Of a stretch of DNA of 64,000 bases, positions 52,295 to 60,901 are shown piece after piece. The translations under genes and the position numbers were made by a program. The DNA comes from Marinobacterium_D sp050908845 (lineage in GTDB: Bacteria > Pseudomonadota > Gammaproteobacteria > Pseudomonadales > Balneatricaceae): positions 1,922,001-1,986,000 of the forward strand of contig NZ_CP194171.1 of the NCBI RefSeq assembly GCF_050908845.1. Direction: 5' to 3'. The notes beneath the pieces are model-generated. The model saw nothing but the letters and a program-made list of their open reading frames with translations. It made no database searches and had not been told where the DNA came from. The first letter of the stretch is position 1, and every line of letters begins with the position of its first letter.

Positions 52295-54529
52295 TTATAC
52301 GGACAGAGAATCCAGCAGGGTGTTCAGCGTAGCGCTCGGGCGCATCACTTCAGAGGCTTTCGCCGGATCAGCGTGGTAGTAACCACCGATCTCAACCGCC
52401 TTGCCCTGAACAGCGTTCAGCTCGTCGACGATCTTCGCTTCGTTGGCGGTCATCTGATCAGCCAGCGGCTTGAAGATCTTCGCCAGGTCGGCATCGTCGG
52501 TCTGGTTAGCCAGTTCCTGAGCCCAGTACATGGCCAGGTAGAAGTGGCTGCCACGGTTGTCGAGCTCGCCGACCTTGCGGGACGGTGACTTGTTGTTCTC
52601 CAGAACCTGCCCGGTCGCCTTGTCCAGCGCCTGACCCAGAACGCGAGCGCGCTGGTTGTCGTACTTCAGACCCATTTCGTCGAGAGAAGCGGCCAGAGCC
52701 AGGAATTCACCCAGGGAATCCCAGCGCAGGTGGTTCTCTTCGACCAGCTGCTGTACGTGTTTCGGTGCAGAACCGCCGGCACCGGTTTCGTACATGCCGC
52801 CACCGGCCATCAGCGGAACGATGGACAGCATCTTGGCAGAGGTACCCAGCTCCATGATCGGGAACAGGTCGGTCAGGTAGTCACGCAGGACGTTACCGGT
52901 GACGGAGATGGTGTCCTGGCCGCGGATCGCGCGCTCCATGGATTCACGGATAGCGCTGTTGTAATCCATGATGCGGATATCGAGACCGCTCAGGTCGTGT
53001 TCTTTCAGGTACTCTTCGACCTTGGCTTTCAGCTGCATGTCGTGAGGACGTTCCGGATCCAGCCAGAAAATGGCCGGAGTGTCGGAGTTGCGGGCACGGT
53101 TAACGGCCAGCTTGACCCAGTCGCGGATCGGCGCGTCTTTGGTCTGGCAGGCACGCCAGATGTCGCCTTTTTCAACTTCGTGCTGAATCAGTACGTCGCC
53201 GGTGGCGGCGTTGACAACGCGCATGGTGCCGTCAGCCTTCATTTCGAAGGTTTTGTCGTGGGAGCCGTACTCTTCCGCTTTCTGAGCCATCAGGCCAACG
53301 TTGGGAACAGTACCCATGGTGGTCGGATCGAAGGCGCCATTGGTTTTACAGAAGTTGATAACTTCCTGGTAGATGCGCGCGTAGGTGGACTCCGGCATAA
53401 CCGCCTTGGTGTCCTTCTGCTTGCCGTCGCGACCCCACATCTGACCGGAGTTACGGATCATGGCAGGCATGGAAGCATCGACGATAACGTCGCTCGGAAT
53501 GTGCAGGTTGGTGATGCCCTTGACGGAATCAACCATCGCCATTTCCGGACGCTCTGCGTAGCAGTCGTGAATGTCCTGCAGGATCTCTTCCTGCTGGGAA
53601 TCCGGCAGTGCCTTGATCTTGTCGTAGACGCTGGACAGGCCGTTGTTCGGGTTAACGCCGAGCTCTTCGAAAGTCTCGCCCCACTTGTCGAACAGGTCCT
53701 TGTAGTAAACGCTAACCGCGTGACCGAACACGATCGGGTGGGAGACCTTCATCATGGTCGCCTTGACGTGCAGGGACCACATGACACCGCTTTCTTTGCA
53801 GTCGTTCAGGGTGTCTTCGAAGAAGGCGCGCAGTTTTTTGGCGCTCATGAACATGCCGTCGAAGACTTCGCCTTTCTGCAGGGGCAGTTCTTTTTTGACT
53901 TCAACGTTGCCATCTTTACCGACGAACTCGATACGTACATCGCCAGCTTCCGGCATGGTGATCGACTGTTCGCTGGAGAAGAAGTCGCCGCCGCGCATGT
54001 AGTCGGCGTGGGACTGGGATGACTTGCTCCATTTGCCCATGGAGTGCGGGTATTTGCGGACGAAGGCTTTAACGGCAGCAGGCGCACGGCGGTCGGAGTT
54101 ACCTTCACGCAGTACCGGGTTCACGGCGCTACCGAGGATCTTGCCGTAGCGGGCGCGGATCTCTTTCTCTTCGTCGGTCTTCGGCTCTTCAGGGAAGTCG
54201 GGTACATCGTAACCCTGAGACTGCAGCTCAGCGATAGCTGCGCGCAGCTGCGGCACTGAAGCACTGATGTTGGGGAGTTTGATGATGTTTGCGTCCGGGC
54301 TCTGGGTCAGGGCGCCCAGTTCGGCCAGGGTATCGGGGACGCGCTGCTCTTCTTTCAGGCGCTCCGGGAAAGCAGCCAGTACACGTGCGGCAACGGAGAT
54401 GTCACTGGTGTCGACTTCGATGCCGGCAGCTGCGGCAAAGGAGCGCACGATTGGCAGCAGGGAGTGCGTGGCCAGTGCCGGTGCTTCGTCCGTGATGGTG
54501 TAAATGATTTTCTGATTTGATGTCGTCAT
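52295..54529 (-). CDS. icd: Monomeric NADP-dependent isocitrate dehydrogenase
   Basis: The 744-residue protein is the monomeric IDH type, not the dimeric E. coli Icd. It oxidises isocitrate to 2-oxoglutarate in the TCA cycle. Seen: IIYTITDEAPALATHSLLPI at the start, NPVLREGNSDRRAP (substrate loop with Ser), KATMMKVSHPIVFGH, VPNVGLMAQKAEEYGSHDKT, IRESMERAIRGQDTISVTGN and the C-terminal NRGSHFYLAMYWAQ. GGGGA precedes ATG 54529; a longer frame adds 24 unrelated residues. Confidence 0.97.
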   Translation of the reverse strand: MTTSNQKIIYTITDEAPALATHSLLPIVRSFAAAAGIEVDTSDISVAARVLAAFPERLKEEQRVPDTLAELGALTQSPDANIIKLPNISASVPQLRAAIAELQSQGYDVPDFPEEPKTDEEKEIRARYGKILGSAVNPVLREGNSDRRAPAAVKAFVRKYPHSMGKWSKSSQSHADYMRGGDFFSSEQSITMPEAGDVRIEFVGKDGNVEVKKELPLQKGEVFDGMFMSAKKLRAFFEDTLNDCKESGVMWSLHVKATMMKVSHPIVFGHAVSVYYKDLFDKWGETFEELGVNPNNGLSSVYDKIKALPDSQQEEILQDIHDCYAERPEMAMVDSVKGITNLHIPSDVIVDASMPAMIRNSGQMWGRDGKQKDTKAVMPESTYARIYQEVINFCKTNGAFDPTTMGTVPNVGLMAQKAEEYGSHDKTFEMKADGTMRVVNAATGDVLIQHEVEKGDIWRACQTKDAPIRDWVKLAVNRARNSDTPAIFWLDPERPHDMQLKAKVEEYLKEHDLSGLDIRIMDYNSAIRESMERAIRGQDTISVTGNVLRDYLTDLFPIMELGTSAKMLSIVPLMAGGGMYETGAGGSAPKHVQQLVEENHLRWDSLGEFLALAASLDEMGLKYDNQRARVLGQALDKATGQVLENNKSPSRKVGELDNRGSHFYLAMYWAQELANQTDDADLAKIFKPLADQMTANEAKIVDELNAVQGKAVEIGGYYHADPAKASEVMRPSATLNTLLDSLSV

Positions 54530-54873
54530 TCTTTTCCCCAGTGTTGAATGGCTGTGTGGCCAAAAAAGTTCGAGAAGGGGACTTGTGATCGCCCTAATCA
54601 ACTTGTGTTCAGGGATCTGCGAACAACTCCTGAGGAGGCAAACGCTGCAGGGTTGATGCGCAGGTTCCTACTTTATGAGTATTTTTTGTGGCGATGTATT
54701 GTACCGAAAGAGGAGGCGGCGATATACGGCCAAATCCTCTGTAGCGCCCGTTTTTTGGCTTTTTTAGCCCTAAGTCTAATAGGACGGGAGTCCTGTTTGC
54801 CGCCGTACAGCCGCTGTGCGGCAAGGGCCGGCTGAGGGTGCCGGCCTGCAAATCAGAGTATTGCTCCCGTTGC
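54530..54873. other. 344-nt region between icd and the kinase-like gene
   Basis: It must hold the icd promoter (leftward), which I could not define. A stem GGCCGGC-N7-GCCGGCC (54826-54846) lies just past the end of the kinase-like gene without a T-run. No gene is supported. Confidence 0.5.
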
Positions 54874-56298
54874 TCAGCTAAGTTCGAGCTGTATGTGGAA
54901 CGTGCTGCCAGTTTCCGGATCGGATGTTACCGCCATGTGTCCCTGGTGCTGCTCGGTGATCACGAAGTAGGGCAGAGACAGGCGCTTGCCGGCACCGGTT
55001 GCCGCCTGCTCGATGCTGTCACTGCTCTGCACATAGGGCTCAAACAGGTACATCTGCTCCTCGTCGGTCAGGCCTGTGCCGTTGTGCTCAATGCGGATCG
55101 ACAGCGCGTCGTAGTTCTCGCCGATAAAGATATTGATGATCGGTCTGTAGCCTGCGGCCTGCTTCTGTGTCATTGCCTGATAGGCGTGTCGCATCAGGCT
55201 CAGGAAAACCTGCTGCAGCTCGGTGACGTAGCAGGGGATCATCGGCACATCGTCCTGGTAATCCCGTTTGATTTCCACGGCGGTGAACGGGAAAGTATCC
55301 GGCTCTACCAGCACATCACGGGCCTGCTCGATGGCGTGCTCCATGATATCGATGACATTGGCTTCCTGCGGTTTGTCGCTGCGACCGCGCGCGAACTGAA
55401 GCAGGTTGCGGATGATCGATTCCACCTTGCGGCCACTTTCCGAGGCGCTTTTCAGAAGCTCCTGCAGATGCGCACTTTCGGGGCTGTTTTCTGTTCCCGG
55501 CGGCAGCAGTTTGCCGGACTCCAGCACACCCTGGAAGCTGCGCAGATCGAACAGAATACCCTGCAGAGGCGTGTTGATGTCGCTGGCCATGGTCGTTGCC
55601 AGCTCGCCCATGGAGGAAAGCTTGTCGTGGTGAATCAGCATGTTCTCAGCGATGACGCGTTTGGTCACATCATCCACCAATATCACCACGCCTGGTTCAC
55701 TGTAGTTTTCTAGCGGATACACGGTGATATCGAAGTGGTAGCTGCCCGGTTGGCTGTGGCGCAGGGTGATCGCTTCGCCTTTTTCCAGCGCCTGCTCGAT
55801 ATGGCGCGGAGACACGGTGATATCTGAATAGATCGACCAGAGGTTCTGGCCGATCGCTTCTTCGCTGCTGATGCCGGAGATCTGTTCCGCGCGGCTGTTC
55901 CAGTGCGTGATATTCCCCTGTCGATCAAGCCCCACCAGGACCAGCGGCATGGAGCTGAGGATATTCTGAATGTAGGACTGCGATGCCTTGAGCATTTTGG
56001 TGGTGATCACGTGCTCGGAAACTTCGCGTTCCAGTTTCGCCGTACGTTCACGTACCCGCTGTTCAAGATGGGTACGGATCTCTTCAAGCGCAACGTTATA
56101 ACGGCGGGCTCGGCGCCAGGTGACGGATAGAATGATAACCACTAAGGTCAGCAGAATGATCAGTACGCCGCTGGAAAAGTTGGCGACATACTGCCACTTG
56201 GTGTCTCCCGCTTCGTCTTTAAACGGAGCGAAGAGGTCTGCAGCGAACAGCAGCGGGCTCTGAAACAGGGCGAAAAAGGTAAGTAGCGCTCGGGTCAT
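54874..56298 (-). CDS. PAS-domain histidine-kinase homologue with degenerate catalytic boxes
   Basis: The 474-residue protein has a signal/anchor region, one membrane helix (SSGVLIILLTLVVIILSVTW), a coiled coil, a PAS domain (LSSMPLVLVGLDRQGNITHW) and a kinase-like core. Every box is altered: the H-box HEINNPL reads SDINTPL (Ser239 instead of His), the N-box is FLSLMRHAYQAM without Asn, the G1 box is IEHNGTGL without Asp, and the G2 box is GAGKRLSLPYF. The F-box LFEPY is kept. It cannot be an ordinary kinase; a pseudokinase scaffold or sensor is inferred. It is transcribed away from the hyp operon. Confidence 0.85.
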   Translation of the reverse strand: MTRALLTFFALFQSPLLFAADLFAPFKDEAGDTKWQYVANFSSGVLIILLTLVVIILSVTWRRARRYNVALEEIRTHLEQRVRERTAKLEREVSEHVITTKMLKASQSYIQNILSSMPLVLVGLDRQGNITHWNSRAEQISGISSEEAIGQNLWSIYSDITVSPRHIEQALEKGEAITLRHSQPGSYHFDITVYPLENYSEPGVVILVDDVTKRVIAENMLIHHDKLSSMGELATTMASDINTPLQGILFDLRSFQGVLESGKLLPPGTENSPESAHLQELLKSASESGRKVESIIRNLLQFARGRSDKPQEANVIDIMEHAIEQARDVLVEPDTFPFTAVEIKRDYQDDVPMIPCYVTELQQVFLSLMRHAYQAMTQKQAAGYRPIINIFIGENYDALSIRIEHNGTGLTDEEQMYLFEPYVQSSDSIEQAATGAGKRLSLPYFVITEQHQGHMAVTSDPETGSTFHIQLELS

Positions 56299-56574
56299 AT
56301 TAGGATGCAGGCCCTTCGAAGAAACAGACAATTGGCGGAGGATAGAGGTTGGCCGGTGACTAGATCGGTGGCGTAAATCGCTAACCTCATGATCGGTCGG
56401 ATGATTATAGCTGATTCATCGCCCGCCCGGGACCGCCGGATGGTGCAAATTAGTGTACGGACGGTATTGTTTATTGGAAGGGAACTTTCCACTGCTGGTT
56501 CAGGGGAGGCTGTCGCGCTTTCAGTTGCTCTATTACCTGGTCAGCTGGTGGCGCGAAGCCAGGTGTTGCGCAAC

Positions 56575-56832
56575 GGGTCAGCAGCAGAGGGTGGCAAGTC
56601 GCAGTGCGTGTTTTCAGGGTATTCTTGTGAATAGCGAAGCGGTGTTCCGCCGCGAGGGTGCCGGTTGCAGCTTGAGGTCCAGCTGCCGGGCGAGCCTCTG
56701 GCAGATTGGCAGATACTGGCTGCCACCGATGGTAGCTCTCATACTCGGGGAAAGCAGTGGCCTATGCTGGGGGAAATTGAAGTAGCACGAAAACAAGCCG
56801 AAGCCCTGGCAGGACCGGTCTCTGGCAGTTGA
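56575..56832 (+). pseudogene. Probable remnant of hupK/hoxV 3' end
   Basis: In the frame ending at the TGA 56830-56832 the last codons read LQLEVQLPGEPLADWQILAA, then TDGSSHTRGKQWP and EIEVARKQAEALAG. LADWQILAAT resembles the VADYRILAPTEWNFHP region conserved at the C-terminus of HupK/HoxV. The preceding part (GILVNSEAVFRREGAG) continues only in another frame, with a stop between. hupK/hoxV is directly before hypA in Rhizobium and Azotobacter, which have the same hypABFCDE order as here. The rest of 56299-56574 holds nothing I can name. Confidence 0.45.
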
Positions 56833-56864
56833 TCCCCGTGTGGCGTTTGAGGTGAAAATACAGC

Positions 56865-57206
56865 ATGCATGAGATGTCGATCGCCGAAGGCGTGATTGAG
56901 CTGCTGGAAGAGCAGGCGCGCTCGCAGCACTTCAGCCGTGTCAGGCATGTCTGGCTGGAGATCGGCCCGCTAGCGGTGGTGGAGCAGGATGCCCTGCGTT
57001 TCTGCTTCGATGCGGTCGCCCGTCACACCCTGGCGGAGGGCGCTGTGCTGGATATCATCGAGTTGCCGGGCGAGGCCAGATGCCTTGGGTGCGACTCCCG
57101 GGTGCCGATCACCCAGCGCTACGACAGCTGCCCCAACTGCGGCAGCTATCGGCTGCAGGTGACCCGCGGTGATGAACTCAGAATAAAAGAGCTGGAGGTA
57201 GAGTAG
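56865..57206 (+). CDS. hypA: Hydrogenase/urease nickel incorporation protein HypA
   Basis: The 113-residue protein delivers nickel to [NiFe]-hydrogenase with HypB. The N-terminal MHE motif (nickel ligand His2) and the zinc site CLGCDS ... CPNCGS are present. Length is typical. The ATG lies 32 nt after the hupK-like remnant, and hypB follows 2 nt later. Confidence 0.97.
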   Translation: MHEMSIAEGVIELLEEQARSQHFSRVRHVWLEIGPLAVVEQDALRFCFDAVARHTLAEGAVLDIIELPGEARCLGCDSRVPITQRYDSCPNCGSYRLQVTRGDELRIKELEVE

Positions 57207-57208
57207 CG

Positions 57209-58117
57209 ATGTGTACCGTTTGCGGTTGCGGCGCCGGTGAAACCCGGATGGAAGGGCAGCATCAGCATGATCACTCCCATGCACACCAGCACGGCCATCA
57301 TCATGGGGATCATCAGGGTGAAGGTGCTTCGCCGTTGGTGGCTCAGGGGCAGGATCTTCATTATGGCCAGGGCGCCGCCCATGCTCATGCGCCGGGCCTG
57401 AGCCAGAGCCGGATGGTGCAGATAGAGCATGACATCCTCGGTAAAAATGACCGTTACGCAACGCAGAATCGGGCCCGCTTCGAGGCGGCATCGATCTTCG
57501 CTCTTAACCTGGTGTCGAGTCCCGGCTCCGGCAAAACCGCGCTGCTGACACGCACCATCGAGATGCTGGGCGAGCGCGTGCCGCTGGCGGTGATTGAAGG
57601 TGATCAGCAGACTGCCAATGACGCGGAACGCATCCGCGCCACCGGTGCGGCGGCGATCCAGATCAACACCGGCAAGGGCTGTCACCTGGATGCCCACATG
57701 GTAAGCCATGCCATGGAGCGGCTCGATGATCTGCAGGGTGGAGTACTGTTTATCGAGAACGTAGGCAACCTGGTCTGTCCGGCGGCATTTGATCTGGGTG
57801 AAGCGCACAAGGTGGCGATCCTGTCGGTCACCGAGGGTGAGGACAAGCCGCTCAAATACCCGGATATGTTTCATGCAGCTGACCTGATGCTGCTGAATAA
57901 AACCGATCTGCTGCCGCACCTGGATTTCGACGTTGACGCCTGTATCGAATACGCCCGGCGGGTGAATCCTGATATTGAGGTCATCCAGCTCTCGGCCCGC
58001 TCCGGTGAGGGGATGGGGCACTGGCTTGAGTGGATCGAAGCGCGGCGCACGGCGCGTATTCGCGAGCGTATATCGGCACTCGATCAGCAGGCGCGGGCGC
58101 TCGAAGCGCTGCTCTGA
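57209..58117 (+). CDS. hypB: Hydrogenase nickel GTPase HypB
   Basis: The 302-residue GTPase has the N-terminal nickel motif CTVCGCG, then a long His-rich stretch (residues ~15-60) for nickel storage, and the G domain with NLVSSPGSGKTALL (P-loop), VIEGDQQT, ENVGNLVCP and NKTDLL. The Cys in NVGNLVCP belongs to the G-domain metal site. It loads nickel into the hydrogenase large subunit. Confidence 0.97.
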   Translation: MCTVCGCGAGETRMEGQHQHDHSHAHQHGHHHGDHQGEGASPLVAQGQDLHYGQGAAHAHAPGLSQSRMVQIEHDILGKNDRYATQNRARFEAASIFALNLVSSPGSGKTALLTRTIEMLGERVPLAVIEGDQQTANDAERIRATGAAAIQINTGKGCHLDAHMVSHAMERLDDLQGGVLFIENVGNLVCPAAFDLGEAHKVAILSVTEGEDKPLKYPDMFHAADLMLLNKTDLLPHLDFDVDACIEYARRVNPDIEVIQLSARSGEGMGHWLEWIEARRTARIRERISALDQQARALEALL

Positions 58118-58131
58118 ACGGAGGCAAAACC

Positions 58132-58299
58132 ATGCACTATCAGCCGCGCCCCAGCGTACTCTGCGTTGATGCTGAGGTGCGTTCGCTGGAACCCCTTATT
58201 CGTTATCGTTCGATCAACAGTCGGGCGGCGCGGGATCCGGAACGCTTCCGCGTATTGCTAAGAGCCAAGCTCGAACGTCATGGGCTGGAGAGCCAGTGA
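58132..58299 (+). CDS. Unknown 55-residue protein inside the hyp operon
   Basis: The gene follows hypB by 14 nt with GGAGG before its ATG, and its TGA overlaps the hypF ATG (TGATG). The protein begins MHYQPRPSVLCVDAEVRSLE, has one Cys and a C-terminal basic helix (RFRVLLRAKLERHGLE). I do not recognise a family. Tight coupling on both sides suggests a genuine gene with a role in hydrogenase maturation, which is inference. Confidence 0.7.
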   Translation: MHYQPRPSVLCVDAEVRSLEPLIRYRSINSRAARDPERFRVLLRAKLERHGLESQ

Positions 58300-60614
58300 T
58301 GCAGGGCCTGCGCTTGCGTGTCAGTGGTCAGGTGCAGGGGGTCGGGTTTCGCCCCTTTGTGCATCGGCTTGCCACATCGCTGGCGCTTGGCGGCCAGGTA
58401 CGCAATACCGGCCAGGGCGTGTGTATCGACCTTTGGGGCGATGCTGCGGCGCTGGAGAATTTCCGTATACGCCTGAGGAACGAACTGCCGCCGCTGGCGC
58501 GGATCGAGCGCCTCGACGAAGAGCCCCTGAGCGCCGCCGGTCGGCCGAATCAGTTTCAGATCACCGACAGCGAAAGCCTTGCGATGGCACTGGATCTGCC
58601 AGTTACGCCCGATGCCGCCGTCTGTACCGCCTGCCTGCAGGAGCTGTTTGACTCCGGCAACCGCCGCTACCGCTATCCATTCATCAATTGCACCCACTGC
58701 GGGCCGCGTTATTCGCTGATCCGGCGCTTGCCTTACGACCGGGCCAATACCAGCATGGCGCAGTTCGAACAGTGCCCCCGCTGCCTTGCCGAGTACCGCA
58801 ATCCGCAACATCGTCGTTTCCATGCCCAACCCAACGCCTGCGCTGACTGTGGCCCGCGTCTCTGGGCCGAGAGCAGCACTGGCTCTGTGGTCGAAGGGGA
58901 TCCGCTGATGCTGGCCGTCGCTGCCCTGGAGTGTGGAGAGATTCTGGCCATACGCGGTATTGGCGGCTTCCACCTGGTGTGTGACGCCCGCAATGCCAGG
59001 GCGTTGCAACGCTTGAGGCAGCGAAAAGGCCGGCCTGACAAACCCTTTGCGCTGATGGCGTTGAACCTCGGATCGCTTGAGCCTCTGGTCGAGCTGACTG
59101 CTACCGGGCGGGCGCTGCTGACCTCATCGGCGGCACCGGTGGTGCTGCAGCCTAAGCGACATCCGGCGGCACTGCCGGATGCGGTTGCGCCGGGGCTGGA
59201 TCGTTACGGTGTGATGCTGCCGCACACGCCGCTGCACTGGCTGCTGTTCCACGAAGCGGCCGGTCGGCCAGCAGGCACCGGCTGGCTGGATAAAAATCAT
59301 CCGCTGGTTCTGGTGATGACCAGCGCCAATCGCAGCGGTGAACCGTTGATTACCGGCAACGATGAGGCGCGGAGCAAGCTCGACGGCATCGCCGACCTGA
59401 TGCTGCTGCATGACCGAGAGATCGAGCATCGCTGCGATGACTCGGTTTATAACGCTACATCAGAACCAGCAGCGCTTATCCGGGCTGGGCGGGGGATAGC
59501 GCCGTTATGCCTGCCGTTTGCCGGTGAGGGAGCGCCGGTGCTGGCACTGGGGGCCTATCTCAAGAATACGCTCTGTATGACGCGTGGCAGCAACGCTTTT
59601 CTGTCGCCGCATATCGGTGATCTGGATAATGCGGATAACTGCCGTACGCTGGAGCAGACGGTCTCCGAGCTGACTAACCTGCTTGAGATCTCTCCCGCGC
59701 ATATCGCCTGTGATCTGCATCCGGACTTCTATGCCAGCCGTCTGGCGCGAACCCTTGCCGACGAGCAGGGACTCCCGTTACACCCGGTGCAGCACCATCA
59801 TGCGCACATAGCGGCGGTGATGGCGGAACACCAGCTGATCGAGCCGGTGCTGGGGCTGGCCCTGGATGGCGTCGGGCTCGGTAGTGATGGTCAGCTACGC
59901 GGTGGCGAGCTGCTACGGGTCGATGCCGGCGGGTTTACACAGCTTGGCGAACTCGCGCCGATTCTTCTGCCCGGTGGCGACCGTGCCGCCCGGGAGCCCT
60001 GGCGTCTGGCCGCTGGCGTATTGCATAGCCTGGGGCGGGCGCAGGAGATTCCCGAACGCTTTGCAGATGAACCGGCAGTAGCGCCGCTGATGCGGATGCT
60101 GGAGCGGGGAACCCACTGCCCGCCCACGTCCAGCCTGGGGCGGCTGTTCGATGCGGCGGCGGGCATCCTGGGTATCTGCCGGCGCCAGAGCTACGAGGCG
60201 CAGGCGCCCATGCAGCTGGAAGCGCTGGCGGCGCAAGCAACAGCCGATGGCATCGACGAGTCCTGTTATCGCATAGAGGAGCAGGCCGGAGGGCTCCGGC
60301 TGGATCTGACGCCGCTGCTCGCGTCGCTGACCGATGAAAACAGCGTTGCGGCAGGCGCCTGCCGGTTTCAGGCTACGCTGGTAACAGCACTCACCGACTG
60401 GGTGCTGCAGGCCGCTGCGCAGCAGAGGCTGCAACGGGTCGCTTTGGGCGGAGGCTGCTTTCTGAACCTGGCGCTGCGTGATGGCCTGCGCAGCCGGCTT
60501 GAAGGCGAGGGGCTCAAGGTGCTTCTGCCGCAGCAACTACCCTGTAACGATGCCGCGATCAGCCTGGGCCAGGCCTGGGTGGTAAGAATGAAACTTGATA
60601 ACACAAACCGATAA
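58299..60614 (+). CDS. hypF: Carbamoyltransferase HypF
   Basis: The 771-residue enzyme uses carbamoyl phosphate and ATP to begin cyanide ligand synthesis. Domains in order: acylphosphatase (VQGVGFRPFVHRLA), two zinc fingers (CTACLQE ... CTHCGPRY and CPRCLAEY ... CADCGPRL), a YrdC-like domain (RKGRPDKPFALMALNL) and a Kae1-like domain (HHHAHIAAVMAEH, ALGGGCFLN). The ATG at 58299 overlaps the small gene's stop; a GTG lies one codon before. Confidence 0.97.
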   Translation: MQGLRLRVSGQVQGVGFRPFVHRLATSLALGGQVRNTGQGVCIDLWGDAAALENFRIRLRNELPPLARIERLDEEPLSAAGRPNQFQITDSESLAMALDLPVTPDAAVCTACLQELFDSGNRRYRYPFINCTHCGPRYSLIRRLPYDRANTSMAQFEQCPRCLAEYRNPQHRRFHAQPNACADCGPRLWAESSTGSVVEGDPLMLAVAALECGEILAIRGIGGFHLVCDARNARALQRLRQRKGRPDKPFALMALNLGSLEPLVELTATGRALLTSSAAPVVLQPKRHPAALPDAVAPGLDRYGVMLPHTPLHWLLFHEAAGRPAGTGWLDKNHPLVLVMTSANRSGEPLITGNDEARSKLDGIADLMLLHDREIEHRCDDSVYNATSEPAALIRAGRGIAPLCLPFAGEGAPVLALGAYLKNTLCMTRGSNAFLSPHIGDLDNADNCRTLEQTVSELTNLLEISPAHIACDLHPDFYASRLARTLADEQGLPLHPVQHHHAHIAAVMAEHQLIEPVLGLALDGVGLGSDGQLRGGELLRVDAGGFTQLGELAPILLPGGDRAAREPWRLAAGVLHSLGRAQEIPERFADEPAVAPLMRMLERGTHCPPTSSLGRLFDAAAGILGICRRQSYEAQAPMQLEALAAQATADGIDESCYRIEEQAGGLRLDLTPLLASLTDENSVAAGACRFQATLVTALTDWVLQAAAQQRLQRVALGGGCFLNLALRDGLRSRLEGEGLKVLLPQQLPCNDAAISLGQAWVVRMKLDNTNR

Positions 60615-60640
60615 TTACAGCTGTAACCGAGGTAAGTGAT

Positions 60641-60901
60641 ATGTGCCTGGCCATTCCGGTAAGGATTGAAGAGTTGATCGACGAGGAGCGTGCTCTGGCC
60701 GATATTGGCGGCCTGCGCAAGGAGATCAACGTGGCACTGGTCGATGACCTGTCCGTGGGAGATTACGTGATCCTGCACGTGGGCTACGCCCTGAACAAGC
60801 TTGATCCGCAGGAGGCAGAGAGAACCCTGGCGCTGTTTGCAGAACTCGGTCAGTTGCAGGACGTTTGCGATGAGGCTGAGACCGGGGAGGACTCGGTATG
60901 A
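60641..60901 (+). CDS. hypC: Hydrogenase maturation chaperone HypC
   Basis: The 86-residue protein has the invariant MCLAIPVRI start with Cys2, and then DLSVGDYVILHVGYALNKLD. It carries the iron with its CO/CN ligands together with HypD. It overlaps hypD by 4 nt. Confidence 0.97.
   Translation: MCLAIPVRIEELIDEERALADIGGLRKEINVALVDDLSVGDYVILHVGYALNKLDPQEAERTLALFAELGQLQDVCDEAETGEDSV

Noticed and set aside
52730..54022. 430-codon open frame on the plus strand, opposite icd
   Set aside because: It mirrors the strongly conserved monomeric isocitrate dehydrogenase; the composition is that of a GC-biased antisense frame and no ribosome site or domain is seen.
54548..54835. 95-codon frame upstream of icd
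   Set aside because: No ribosome site or recognisable domain, and it lies in the icd promoter area.
56453..56785. 110-codon plus-strand frame upstream of hypA
   Set aside because: Its first half has no domain and its second half reads out of frame across the hupK-like remnant; it is not an intact gene.
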